Translations under genes and position numbers: made by a program
Notes under the pieces: generated by a model
Databases searched by the model: none
Seen by the model: only the letters and a program-made list of their open reading frames with translations
What the model was told of the DNA's origin: nothing
Shown here: positions 8,826-19,831 of the stretch, one piece after another
How positions within the stretch are numbered: the stretch's first letter is position 1
Layout of the letters: each line of letters starts with the position of its first letter
Source of the DNA: Sphingomonas metalli
GTDB lineage: Bacteria; Pseudomonadota; Alphaproteobacteria; Sphingomonadales; Sphingomonadaceae
DNA: 64,000 bases
NCBI RefSeq assembly: GCF_014641735.1
Contig: NZ_BMIH01000003.1
Location: 620,001-684,000, forward strand
Direction: 5' to 3'

Positions 8826-9495
8826 CGTGCGTGGTGCTTGGAGAGCATCCCGGGGGGTGTTCGCAGAGGGGCGGAGATTTGCATTCGCGCAGAAGCGCTG
8901 AGGGCGCGAAGGAGTGGTATTGGTTGGAACCTAATGCCGCGGGAGCCTTGCATGCGGCGAGCTCTCGATCGCACACAAGCGAAAGCTCGATTTCGATCGC
9001 CTTGATCCATTCTCCGGAGCGCGATCGCGGTTCAGACCGGGATCCATCCGAACTGATCCGTGCATTCCACCGACGGGGAGACCTCTGCAATAGCCCGAGC
9101 AATCCGTAATCAGCGTCCACCCCGGCAGACGGCTGGGTCCAGCTGGGCGAAGCTTTGCAATAGCTTACTCCCGTCTCCCGACTGGACCCCGGCCTTCGCC
9201 GGGGTGGACCGAGAACTTTCGCCGAGATTTCGGCTTCACCAGAATGACGGGTGAGGCTCGTCAGGACGAAGATCGAGGGAGAGCACGATGAAACAGCGCT
9301 CCCCTCCCTCTGCGTCCTCGGCGCCTCTGCGCGAAAACCAATCTCCGCGTGTCGCGCGAATTCCAACTTTCCCGCCAGACCAAAGGTCACGAAAACACGA
9401 CGAAGCGCGTGACCGGAGATCCAATCCGTTAACTCCCATATACTAATCCATGATCCTGCATCGGCGCGGCGGGCGCGCCTTCGCGGGGGCGTGGC
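8826..9495. repeat. Gene-free region with inverted and direct short repeats
   Basis: About 670 bp without a credible gene. It holds a diverged inverted pair: one copy near 8874-8920 and its reverse complement near 9301-9348, both built on CGCGCAGAGGCGC-like units. There are two direct copies of TGCAATAGC (8-9 bp around 9084 and 9156) and a hairpin CCCCGGCC/GGCCGGGG-type unit near 9187-9207. Short open frames here translate to the repeats themselves. The AT-rich stretch near 9428-9450 is the likely promoter area for the DUF1800 gene. Confidence 0.6.
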
Positions 9496-11205
9496 GTGCA
9501 GCGGACCATCATCGAAGAGGAGCGGCCCCGGGTCGCGGCGGATACGGGCGGGGTGGAGGCGGCCCCGGCGTTGATGACCCCTGCCGTGCTGGCGCCCGCG
9601 CTGTTGCTGGCGGCCTGTGGCGGCGGCGGGAGTGGCTCGGGGAGCGACGGCACCGCGGCGGTGAGTGCGCCGGTGGCGGTCGCCAAGGTACCGCCGACCG
9701 ACGTGCAGGCCAGCCGTTTCCTGTCGCAGACGACGATGGGCGCGACGCGCGAGAGCATCGCCGATGTCGTGGCCAAGGGCTATGAGGGGTGGATCACCGC
9801 CCAGTTCGCCCTGCCCCGGGCGACCACGCATTGGGACTGGCTGGTCGCCAACGGCTATAATGTCGACGCGAACATCAACAACCAGACCGGCTTCGACGTC
9901 ACCATGTGGCGGCAGCTGATCGTCGAGCCGGACCAGCTGCGCCAGCGGGTCGGCATGGCGCTGCTCGACCTGCTCGTCGTCGGAATCGATGCGGTCAACC
10001 TCAACTGGCGGCAGTTCGCCATGGCCGCCTATGTCGACATCCTGCTCGACAACGCCTTCGGCAATTACCGCCAGATCATGGAGGCGGTGACGCTGAACGC
10101 GGCGATGAGCTCGTTCCTCACCTTTCTCGGCAACCGCAAGGCGAACCCGAATACCGGCGCGCAGCCCGACGAGAATTACGCGCGCGAGCTGATGCAGCTC
10201 TTCACGCTCGGCCTCTACCAGCTCAACATGGACGGGACGGTGAAGACCAGCGGGGGCACGCCGCTCGAGACCTATAGCCAGGCCGATGTGAGCGGGCTGG
10301 CACGGGTGTTCACCGGCCTCAGCCTCGTCAACAACACCTATACGACGCCCGATCGCTATCGCCAGCCGCTGGTGATGAATGCCGGGATCAACGAGACCGG
10401 GTCGGCGAGCTTCCTCGGCACCACCGTGACCGGCGGCGGGATGGCGGCGGTGAAGGCGGCGCTCGACGCGATCTTCGCGCATCCCAACATCGCGCCCTTC
10501 GTCTCGAAGCAGCTGATCCAGCGGCTGGTCACCTCCAACCCCTCCCCCGCCTATGTCGGACGGGTCGCGGCGAAGTTCGCCGATAACGGCCAGGGCGTGC
10601 GGGGCGACATGAAGGCGGTGATCGCGGCGATCCTGCTCGACACCGAGGCGCGCAGCGATGCGGCGCTGACGGCCGCCAATGCGGGCAAGCTGCGCGAGCC
10701 GGTGATGCGGCTGACCGGCTGGGCGCGCGCCTACAAGGTCAACTCGCCGTCGAACGCCTGGGGCTTCGGCGACACGACCAGCCAGTTCAACCGGCTGGGG
10801 CAGGCGAAGGGCCGCAGCCCCTCCGTCTTCAACTTCTACCGGCCGGGCTACACGCCGCCCGCGACCGGGATCGCCACTGCCGGGCTGGTCGCGCCGGAGT
10901 TCCAGATCACCAACGAGCAGACGGTCGTCGGCTACGTCAACTATATGTACGCCTTGGTGGCCAACGGCACCGGCGACACCAAGGCCGATTATACCGACAT
11001 CCTGACCAAGGCGGCGGACAGCGCCGCGCTGGTCGACGAGGTGAACCTGGTCCTCGCCGCCGGTCAGCTTTCGACCGCCACCGTCGCCGCGATCCGCGCG
11101 GCGGTGGACAGCGTCGCGACGACCGCGACCAACGCCAATACGAACCGCGTCGGCATCGCGATCATGCTGACGCTCGCCGCCCCTGAATATCTGACGGTGA
11201 AGTGA
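9496..11205 (+). CDS. DUF1800-family exported protein
   Basis: 569 residues. The N-terminus has a hydrophobic stretch ending in a lipobox-like LLAAC followed by a Gly/Ser linker, so it is probably a lipoprotein or cell-surface protein. The rest is the DUF1800 helical domain: RFLSQTTMGATRESI, QLRQRVGMALLDLLVV, NYARELMQLFTLGLYQLN, RVFTGLS, and SPSVFNFYRPGY near the C-terminus. The biochemical function of the family is unknown. The start is GTG at 9496, chosen because no ATG precedes the hydrophobic segment. It overlaps the next gene as TGATG; DUF1800/DUF1501 gene pairs are a conserved arrangement in many bacteria. Confidence 0.88.
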   Translation: MQRTIIEEERPRVAADTGGVEAAPALMTPAVLAPALLLAACGGGGSGSGSDGTAAVSAPVAVAKVPPTDVQASRFLSQTTMGATRESIADVVAKGYEGWITAQFALPRATTHWDWLVANGYNVDANINNQTGFDVTMWRQLIVEPDQLRQRVGMALLDLLVVGIDAVNLNWRQFAMAAYVDILLDNAFGNYRQIMEAVTLNAAMSSFLTFLGNRKANPNTGAQPDENYARELMQLFTLGLYQLNMDGTVKTSGGTPLETYSQADVSGLARVFTGLSLVNNTYTTPDRYRQPLVMNAGINETGSASFLGTTVTGGGMAAVKAALDAIFAHPNIAPFVSKQLIQRLVTSNPSPAYVGRVAAKFADNGQGVRGDMKAVIAAILLDTEARSDAALTAANAGKLREPVMRLTGWARAYKVNSPSNAWGFGDTTSQFNRLGQAKGRSPSVFNFYRPGYTPPATGIATAGLVAPEFQITNEQTVVGYVNYMYALVANGTGDTKADYTDILTKAADSAALVDEVNLVLAAGQLSTATVAAIRAAVDSVATTATNANTNRVGIAIMLTLAAPEYLTVK

Positions 11206-12593
11206 TGAGCTGCTTCGAACACGACCAGTCGCGCCGCGCCTTCCTCAAGCGGGCGGGTGCGCTCGGCCTGGCCGGGGTGGGCGCGCCCTTCGCCACGACC
11301 CTGGGCGCGATCGGCGAGGCGGCGGCGGCGACCGCGACAGACTACAAGGCGATGGTCTGCGTCTTCCTCTATGGCGGGATGGACTATGCCAACACGCTGA
11401 CGCCCTATGATCAGGCGAGCTACAACCTGTATCAGGCAGCGCGCAGCAACATCGCCCTGAACCGCGACTCGCTGGCGGCGACGCTGCTGAACCCGGCCGC
11501 GGCGCTGGACGGCGGACGGCAATATGCGCTCGCGCCGACGATGGCATCGCTGCTGCCGCTGTTCAATCAGGGCAAGATGGCGGTGGCGCTGAACCTCGGC
11601 ACGCTCGTCCAGCCGACGACGAAGACCAAGTACCAGCAGCAGTCGGTAAAGCTGCCGCCCAAGCTGTTCAGCCACAACGACCAGCAAAGCTACTTCCAGG
11701 CTTCCAAGCCCGAGGGCGCGCCGTCGGGCTGGGGCGGGCGGATCGGCGACATCTTCCAGAACGGCAATGGCAGCGCGACGCTGACCTGCATCAGCACCAG
11801 CGGCAATGCGGTATACCTGACCGGGCGCGACGCGGTGCAATATTCGGTCGGCACCGGCGGCCCGGTCGCGCTGATCAACAACAGCCGCACCCTCTACGGC
11901 TCGACGACCGCGGCGACGACGCTGCGCACGCTGATGACCGGCAACACCGGCGGGCTGCTGGCGGACGAATATGCCAGGGTCTCGAAGCGGTCGCTGGACA
12001 CCTATGCGCAGGTCGCGGGTGCGCTGAATGCCGCGCCGGCCGCAAATTTCACCCTGTTTCCCGGCAGCAACTATCTGGCCGACCAGCTGAAGATGGTGGC
12101 GCGGCTGATCTCCGTCTCGTCGGAGCTGGGGGCGAAGCGGCAGGTGTTCTTCGTGTCGATCGGCGGGTTCGACCTGCACGACAATCTGGTGGCGCAGCAC
12201 GGCCCGCTGATGGGGAAGGTCGCCGATGCGCTGCGCGCCTTCTACGACACCACGGTCCAGCTCGGCGTGGCGGACAGGGTGACGAGCTTCACCGCTTCCG
12301 ATTTCGGGCGGACGCTCCAGTCGAACGATGACGGGTCGGACCATGGCTGGGGTTCGATGCACTTCGTGCTGGGCGGCGCGGTGAAGGGCCAGCGTTTCTA
12401 CGGCTCGCCCCCCGCGATCGGGAACAACACCGCCGACGATGTGGGTCAGGGCCGGCTGCTGCCGACCATGTCGGTCGACCAATATGCCGCGACGCTGGCG
12501 CGCTGGTTCGGGGTGTCGGATACCGACCTGCGCACCGTTCTCCCGAACATCGGGAATTACAATGCGTCGAGCTGGAATGTGGGGTTTGTGTGA
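11205..12593 (+). CDS. DUF1501-family Tat-exported protein
   Basis: 462 residues of the DUF1501 family, which resembles sulfatase/alkaline-phosphatase folds but has no established activity. A twin-arginine signal (SRRAFLKRAGALGLAGVGAPFA) predicts folded export by Tat. Family segments include MVCVFLYGGMDYANTL, VFFVSIGGFDLHDN, TSFTASDFGRTLQSNDDGSDHGWG and MHFVLGGAVKG; the Asp/His-rich SDDGSDHGWG region is a plausible metal site. ATG 11205 overlaps the previous stop; the GTG three bases earlier is less likely. It probably acts with the DUF1800 product outside the cytoplasm. Confidence 0.88.
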   Translation: MSCFEHDQSRRAFLKRAGALGLAGVGAPFATTLGAIGEAAAATATDYKAMVCVFLYGGMDYANTLTPYDQASYNLYQAARSNIALNRDSLAATLLNPAAALDGGRQYALAPTMASLLPLFNQGKMAVALNLGTLVQPTTKTKYQQQSVKLPPKLFSHNDQQSYFQASKPEGAPSGWGGRIGDIFQNGNGSATLTCISTSGNAVYLTGRDAVQYSVGTGGPVALINNSRTLYGSTTAATTLRTLMTGNTGGLLADEYARVSKRSLDTYAQVAGALNAAPAANFTLFPGSNYLADQLKMVARLISVSSELGAKRQVFFVSIGGFDLHDNLVAQHGPLMGKVADALRAFYDTTVQLGVADRVTSFTASDFGRTLQSNDDGSDHGWGSMHFVLGGAVKGQRFYGSPPAIGNNTADDVGQGRLLPTMSVDQYAATLARWFGVSDTDLRTVLPNIGNYNASSWNVGFV

Positions 12594-12600
12594 GGCCTAC

Positions 12601-12699
12601 TCCCCTCCCCTTCAGGGGAGGGGTCGGGGGTGGGGCGTGTCCGCGCTTGAATCATTTGTTGAAGCGCCCCACCCCAACCCCTCCCCTGAAGGGGAGGGG
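12601..12699. repeat. Long inverted repeat between convergent genes, likely bidirectional terminator
   Basis: Two arms of about 34 bp (12601-12635 and 12666-12699) are near-perfect reverse complements. Each arm also folds by itself (CCCCTCCCC-TTCA-GGGGAGGGG). The element lies exactly between the convergent DUF1501 and amidohydrolase genes. This composition is typical of a repeat family widespread in sphingomonads. Confidence 0.8.
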
Positions 12700-12713
12700 C
12701 TAATTGTAAGACC

Positions 12714-16124
<3,411 letters not shown>

Positions 16125-16203
16125 GGTGTCAGGGTTCCCCTTTGGATGCGGGGAACCTAGCCGATCGCGCGGCGGCGTCACGGGGAAAGTGGGACCTCAT
16201 GAA

Positions 16204-16274
16204 CGTCGCCCCAGCGGAGGCTGGGGCCTTTGGCGAGGCGTGTACACCGATCGCCAAAGATCCCTGCTTGCGCA
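16204..16274. repeat. Composite inverted repeat (REP-like, BIME arrangement)
   Basis: Three nested hairpins: CCCCAGC-GGAG-GCTGGGG, an outer pair CTTTGGCGA ... TCGCCAAAG separated by 14 bp, and ATCCCTGC-TTGC-GCAGGGAT. It lies between the amidohydrolase promoter and the 3' end of regA and may terminate regA transcription. Confidence 0.7.
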
Positions 16275-16307
16275 GGGATGACGGTAGAAGGTTCAGCAGC
16301 CGTCATT

Positions 16308-16835
16308 TCAAAGATGCCGCTTCTCCAGCTTCCGCGCGAGGGTGCGCCGGTGCATTCCCAGCCGCCGCGCGGCTTCGGAAATGTTGAAGTCGGTGTCGAC
16401 CAGCACCTGGTGGATATGCTCCCACTCCAGCGTGCGGATGGTGGTGGGGCGCTGGGCGATGGCGATCTCGGCATTGCCGCGGCCGGCGGCGAAGGCGACC
16501 TCGATATCGTCGGTATTGGCGGGCTTGGTCAGGTAGTTGGTCGCACCGAGCTTGATCGCCTCGACCGCGGTGGCGATGCTGGCGAAGCCGGTCAGGACGA
16601 CGATCAGCGTCGCCGAATCGCGCGTATGGAGCCGCTCGATACAGGCCAGTCCCGACGCGCCGCCGAGCCGAAGGTCGATCACCGCATGGGTGGGGCGAAA
16701 GCGCGCGGCGGTTTCGTCGAGCCCGTCGGGGCCGTTCATCACCTCGACCTGGTAGCCGCGCCGCTCGAAGGAGCGCGACAAGGTGCGCGCGAAGACCGCG
16801 TCGTCCTCGACGATCAGCAGCCGCCGCCCGGTCAT
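16308..16835 (-). CDS. regA: Redox response regulator RegA/PrrA/ActR type
   Basis: 175 residues. The receiver domain has the acidic pair at 10-12 (IVEDDA), the phosphoacceptor Asp54 (VIDLRLGGASGL), Thr82 and Lys104 (TKPAN). A short linker leads to a Fis-type helix-turn-helix at about 150-170 (NISEAARRLGMHRRTLARKL), exactly the RegA/PrrA architecture and length. The ATG overlaps the regB stop (ATGA). RegA orthologues control oxidases, photosynthesis, carbon and nitrogen genes in alphaproteobacteria; here it is likely to control the neighbouring cyo operon. Confidence 0.93.
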   Translation of the reverse strand: MTGRRLLIVEDDAVFARTLSRSFERRGYQVEVMNGPDGLDETAARFRPTHAVIDLRLGGASGLACIERLHTRDSATLIVVLTGFASIATAVEAIKLGATNYLTKPANTDDIEVAFAAGRGNAEIAIAQRPTTIRTLEWEHIHQVLVDTDFNISEAARRLGMHRRTLARKLEKRHL

Positions 16836-18100
16836 GCCCGCGCCTCCGCCAGCGCCAAGGCCTCGATGGGGAGGCGCAGCGTGACGCGGGCACCGCCGAC
16901 TGCGCGGTTTTCCGCCTCCAGCGAGCCGCCGAGCGTGCGCAGCACGTTGCTCGACAGGAACAGGCCGAGCCCCGCGCCGCGCTTCGTCTTGGTCGAGCTG
17001 TAGGGCGCGCCGATCCGGTCTAGCATGTCGGGCGGAAAGCCGCGGCCGTCGTCGCGGACGATGATAGTCAGTTCCCCCTCCAGCGATACGGTGACGCTGA
17101 TGCGGTTCGCCTCGGCCTCCGCGGCATTGTCGAGCAGGTTGAGCAATGCCTGGCCGAGCGCGCGATCGGCGACGATCGGGCGGTCGCGGCCGGTGCGGTC
17201 CTCGACGATGATCCGATCGCGGGCGGCGGCGGTGGCGACGATGTCGGCGATGAATTTGCGGAGCGTGGTGCGCTCGGGCGCCTCTCCTGTGACGGCACCC
17301 GCGGCGAAGAGGATGCCGGCGACGATCTCCTTGCAGCGCTTCACCTCCGCCTGCATGTCCGCCACCTCTTCGCGCAGGGTCGCCGAGGCGCGGACCGCGG
17401 GGTCGGCACGCCAGTCGCCCAACGCGACCGAGAGCGAGGCGAGCGGCGTTCCCAGCTCATGGGCGGCACCGCTGGCCAGAAGGCCCATGCGGACGATCTG
17501 CTCCTCCTCGGCGGCGCGCTGCTGAAGCGCGGCGAGGCCGGCGTCGCGCGCCCGCAGGTTGCGCGACACCTGGGTAGCGAAGGCGACGAGCAGCACCGCC
17601 GCGAGCGTGTAGTTGAACCAGGAGGCGAAGACGAAGGGCGGCGACAGCGAACTGGCGATGGCCGGCGGCAGCGGCAGCGGCGGCGCGACCATGGCGAGGC
17701 CGGCAAAGGCGACGCTGGTGATGGCGACCAGCGCCCAGCTCGCCCAGGCCTCGAGCAGCACCGCACCCAGCCCGACCTGGAGCAGGTAGAGCGAGATGAA
17801 GGGATTGGTCGCGCCCCCGCTGAGATAGAGCTGCATCGTCAGGCAGCCGACATCGACCAGCACGGTGAGGAGCAGGGTCACGTCCGATACCGGCCAGCGG
17901 CGGCTGCGCAGCGCGACCAGGTTGACCAGCACCAGCACGCCCAGCGTCGCCAGCATCGGCTCCATCGGCAGGTCGACCTTGAGCAGGCGCTTGACCGCAA
18001 GGATCGTCGCCAGCTGCCCGGCCACCGCCAGCCAGCGCAGCTGGATGAGGAGGAGGAGATTGCTCCTCGCCGCCTCGTCGCGCGCGGTGCGGCGGCTCAT
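16832..18100 (-). CDS. regB: Redox sensor histidine kinase RegB/PrrB type
   Basis: 422 residues with six membrane segments in the first 180. The ubiquinone-sensing heptapeptide GGATNPF is at 95-101, the autophosphorylated His214 is in GAAHELGTPLASL, and a cysteine at 256 (VKRCKEIV) lies 42 residues after that histidine. This matches the redox-active cysteine of Rhodobacter RegB, about 40 residues after its histidine. N, G1 and G2 ATP-binding boxes follow (LLNLLDNAAEAEANR, DDGRGFP, GAGLGLFLS). It is predicted to autophosphorylate when the quinone pool is reduced and signal to RegA. ATG 18100 overlaps the SURF1 stop. Confidence 0.93.
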   Translation of the reverse strand: MSRRTARDEAARSNLLLLIQLRWLAVAGQLATILAVKRLLKVDLPMEPMLATLGVLVLVNLVALRSRRWPVSDVTLLLTVLVDVGCLTMQLYLSGGATNPFISLYLLQVGLGAVLLEAWASWALVAITSVAFAGLAMVAPPLPLPPAIASSLSPPFVFASWFNYTLAAVLLVAFATQVSRNLRARDAGLAALQQRAAEEEQIVRMGLLASGAAHELGTPLASLSVALGDWRADPAVRASATLREEVADMQAEVKRCKEIVAGILFAAGAVTGEAPERTTLRKFIADIVATAAARDRIIVEDRTGRDRPIVADRALGQALLNLLDNAAEAEANRISVTVSLEGELTIIVRDDGRGFPPDMLDRIGAPYSSTKTKRGAGLGLFLSSNVLRTLGGSLEAENRAVGGARVTLRLPIEALALAEARA

Positions 18101-18804
18101 GCAGGGGCGCCGGGGCGGCGGAGCGCGCGGACCGTCATGACCGCGACCAGCGCGGCTAGCGCGAACCAGGTGATCGCATAGACGAGATGATTGTTGGGAA
18201 AGCGCACGGTGGTCAAACCCCCGCGCGGCCATCCGGTGCCGCGCAGTCCGGCCCCGTCGGCGTCGACGAAATAGGGGGCGATCGGGCCCAGCCGGCGGCT
18301 CGCGGCGATCGCACCGACGTCGCGCGAGAACCAGCGGTTCGCGGCGGGATCGTTGTGGCGGAGAAAGGCGCCGCCGGGCTCGGTCACGCGGAGCAGGCCG
18401 GTGACTCGTCGTGGCCCGGCGGCGGGGGCCGCGGGGCTGGCATCGGTGGGGACGAAGCCGCGATTAACGAGGACACGCCAGCCCTGCGCCGTCTGGAACG
18501 GGGTGAGGATCCAGGATCCGCCGCCCAGATCCGTCACCGCCTGCACCCGCACGTCCTGGCCGGGAAGGAAGCGGCCGGTGACGGCGATGCGGGTATAGGC
18601 GTCGTCGCGGCCGATGGCGGACCAGCGGTCCGGCCCCGGGGCGGCGACCGGTGCGGCCGACAGACGGCGGTCGACCTGCGCGATCAGCGCGCGCTTCCAG
18701 GCGAGCCGCTCGACCTGCCAGACGCCGAGCGCGAGGAGCAGCGCGATCGCCGCCAGCGCCAGGGCGACGAGCCCGAGCGGCCGGCGGCCGGCGACCGCGC
18801 CCAA
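18097..18804 (-). CDS. SURF1-family oxidase assembly protein
   Basis: 235 residues with the SURF1 plan of two membrane helices at the ends and a periplasmic domain between. The first helix region reads LVALALAAIALLLALGVWQVERLAWK with the family WQ motif; then GRFLPGQDVRV, GSWILTPFQTAQGWRVLVNRGFVP, and the last helix NHLVYAITWFALAALVAVMTV. SURF1 proteins assist heme insertion into oxidase subunit I; in alphaproteobacteria a form linked to quinol oxidases is known, which fits its place after cyoD. The start is most likely TTG at 18804, 2 bp past the cyoD stop, because no ATG is available before the first helix. Confidence 0.88.
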   Translation of the reverse strand: MGAVAGRRPLGLVALALAAIALLLALGVWQVERLAWKRALIAQVDRRLSAAPVAAPGPDRWSAIGRDDAYTRIAVTGRFLPGQDVRVQAVTDLGGGSWILTPFQTAQGWRVLVNRGFVPTDASPAAPAAGPRRVTGLLRVTEPGGAFLRHNDPAANRWFSRDVGAIAASRRLGPIAPYFVDADGAGLRGTGWPRGGLTTVRFPNNHLVYAITWFALAALVAVMTVRALRRPGAPA

Positions 18805-18806
18805 GC

Positions 18807-19196
18807 TTACATCCCGCCGGACATTCCCATGTCCGGCATCATGTTCGCGTTCATGTGGTACATGACCCACAGCGACCCCGTCAGCGCGATGACGACGATG
18901 ATGATCGTGAAGATCAAGGCCATCATCGTCCAGCCCCCTTCGGAACGCGTATTCATATGGAGGAAGAAGACCATATGGACGACGATCTGGACGATCGCGA
19001 AGCTCATGCAGATCGCCGCCGCGGTATTGGGGGTGGCGAGGCCGTTCAGCATCACCACCGCGAAGGGCACGGCGGTGAGCAGCACCGACAGGGCGAAGCC
19101 GACCAGATAGCCCTTGCGGCTGCCATGCGGCGCGCCGTCGTGATGGCCGTCATGACCGTGGCCGTGAGGCGCGGCGGCGTGGGGATCGGCGCTCAT
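18807..19196 (-). CDS. cyoD: Cytochrome bo3 ubiquinol oxidase subunit IV
   Basis: 129 residues with a His/Gly-rich N-terminus (HGHGHDGHHDG) and three membrane helices. These contain YLVGFALSVLLTAVPFAVVM, MSFAIVQIVVHMVFFLHM and TMMALIFTIIIVVIALTGSLWVMYHM, as in CyoD. A Met-rich tail ends the protein. ATG 19196 overlaps the cyoC stop as ATGA. Confidence 0.95.
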   Translation of the reverse strand: MSADPHAAAPHGHGHDGHHDGAPHGSRKGYLVGFALSVLLTAVPFAVVMLNGLATPNTAAAICMSFAIVQIVVHMVFFLHMNTRSEGGWTMMALIFTIIIVVIALTGSLWVMYHMNANMMPDMGMSGGM

Positions 19197-19828
19197 CGCA
19201 GCACTCCCAGAAGATAGACGAAGGTGAAGACGCCGATCCAGATGACGTCGAGAAAGTGCCAGAACAGCGACAGGCACTGGAGACGGCGGACATTCTCCGG
19301 CACCAGCCCGCGCTGCGCGACCTGGACCATCAGCACGACCAGCCAGATCAGGCCGAAGGTGACGTGGAGGCCGTGGGTGCCGACCAGCGTGAAGAAGGAC
19401 GAGAGGAAGGCCGAGCGCCACGGCCCCGCCCCTTCATGGATCAGGTGCGAGAATTCGTAGAGCTCGATCGCGAGGAAGCAGAGGCCGAACAGGCCGGTCG
19501 CGGCGAGCCAGCCTTGCGCCTGCGCCTTCTTCCCTTCGTCGGTCGCGATCATCGCGAAGCCGTAGGTGAGCGAGGAGAAGAGCAGCATCGCGGTGTTCAC
19601 CGCGACCAGCTTCAGGTCGAACAGCTCCTTCGGATCGGGGCCGCCGGCATAGCTGCTGCCATAGACACCCCAGGCCGCGAACAGCATCGCGAAGATGAGG
19701 CAGTCGCTCATCAGGTAGAGCCAGAAGCCCAGCATCGTGCTGCCGCCCGACGGGTGCTCGTGCGGATCGGTGTCCCAGAAGGCCGGGGCGTCGGCGCCGG
19801 GCGGCAGGGTCAGGGTATCAGTCGCCAT
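19193..19828 (-). CDS. cyoC: Cytochrome bo3 ubiquinol oxidase subunit III
   Basis: 211 residues with five membrane helices, the CyoC number. Typical segments are LGFWLYLMSDCLIFAMLFAAWGV, EYEFSHL-like YEFSHLIHEGAGP, FFTLVGTHGLHVTFGL and LFWHFLDVIWIGVFTFVYL. The carboxylate in YEFSH is conserved across subunit III. It starts 3 bp after cyoB. Confidence 0.96.
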   Translation of the reverse strand: MATDTLTLPPGADAPAFWDTDPHEHPSGGSTMLGFWLYLMSDCLIFAMLFAAWGVYGSSYAGGPDPKELFDLKLVAVNTAMLLFSSLTYGFAMIATDEGKKAQAQGWLAATGLFGLCFLAIELYEFSHLIHEGAGPWRSAFLSSFFTLVGTHGLHVTFGLIWLVVLMVQVAQRGLVPENVRRLQCLSLFWHFLDVIWIGVFTFVYLLGVLR

Positions 19829-19831
19829 GGT

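Noticed and set aside
8760..9254. Several short plus-strand frames after rpsI
   Set aside because: They read through a terminator hairpin and the repeat block (for example DWTPAFAGVDRE) and lack ribosome sites.
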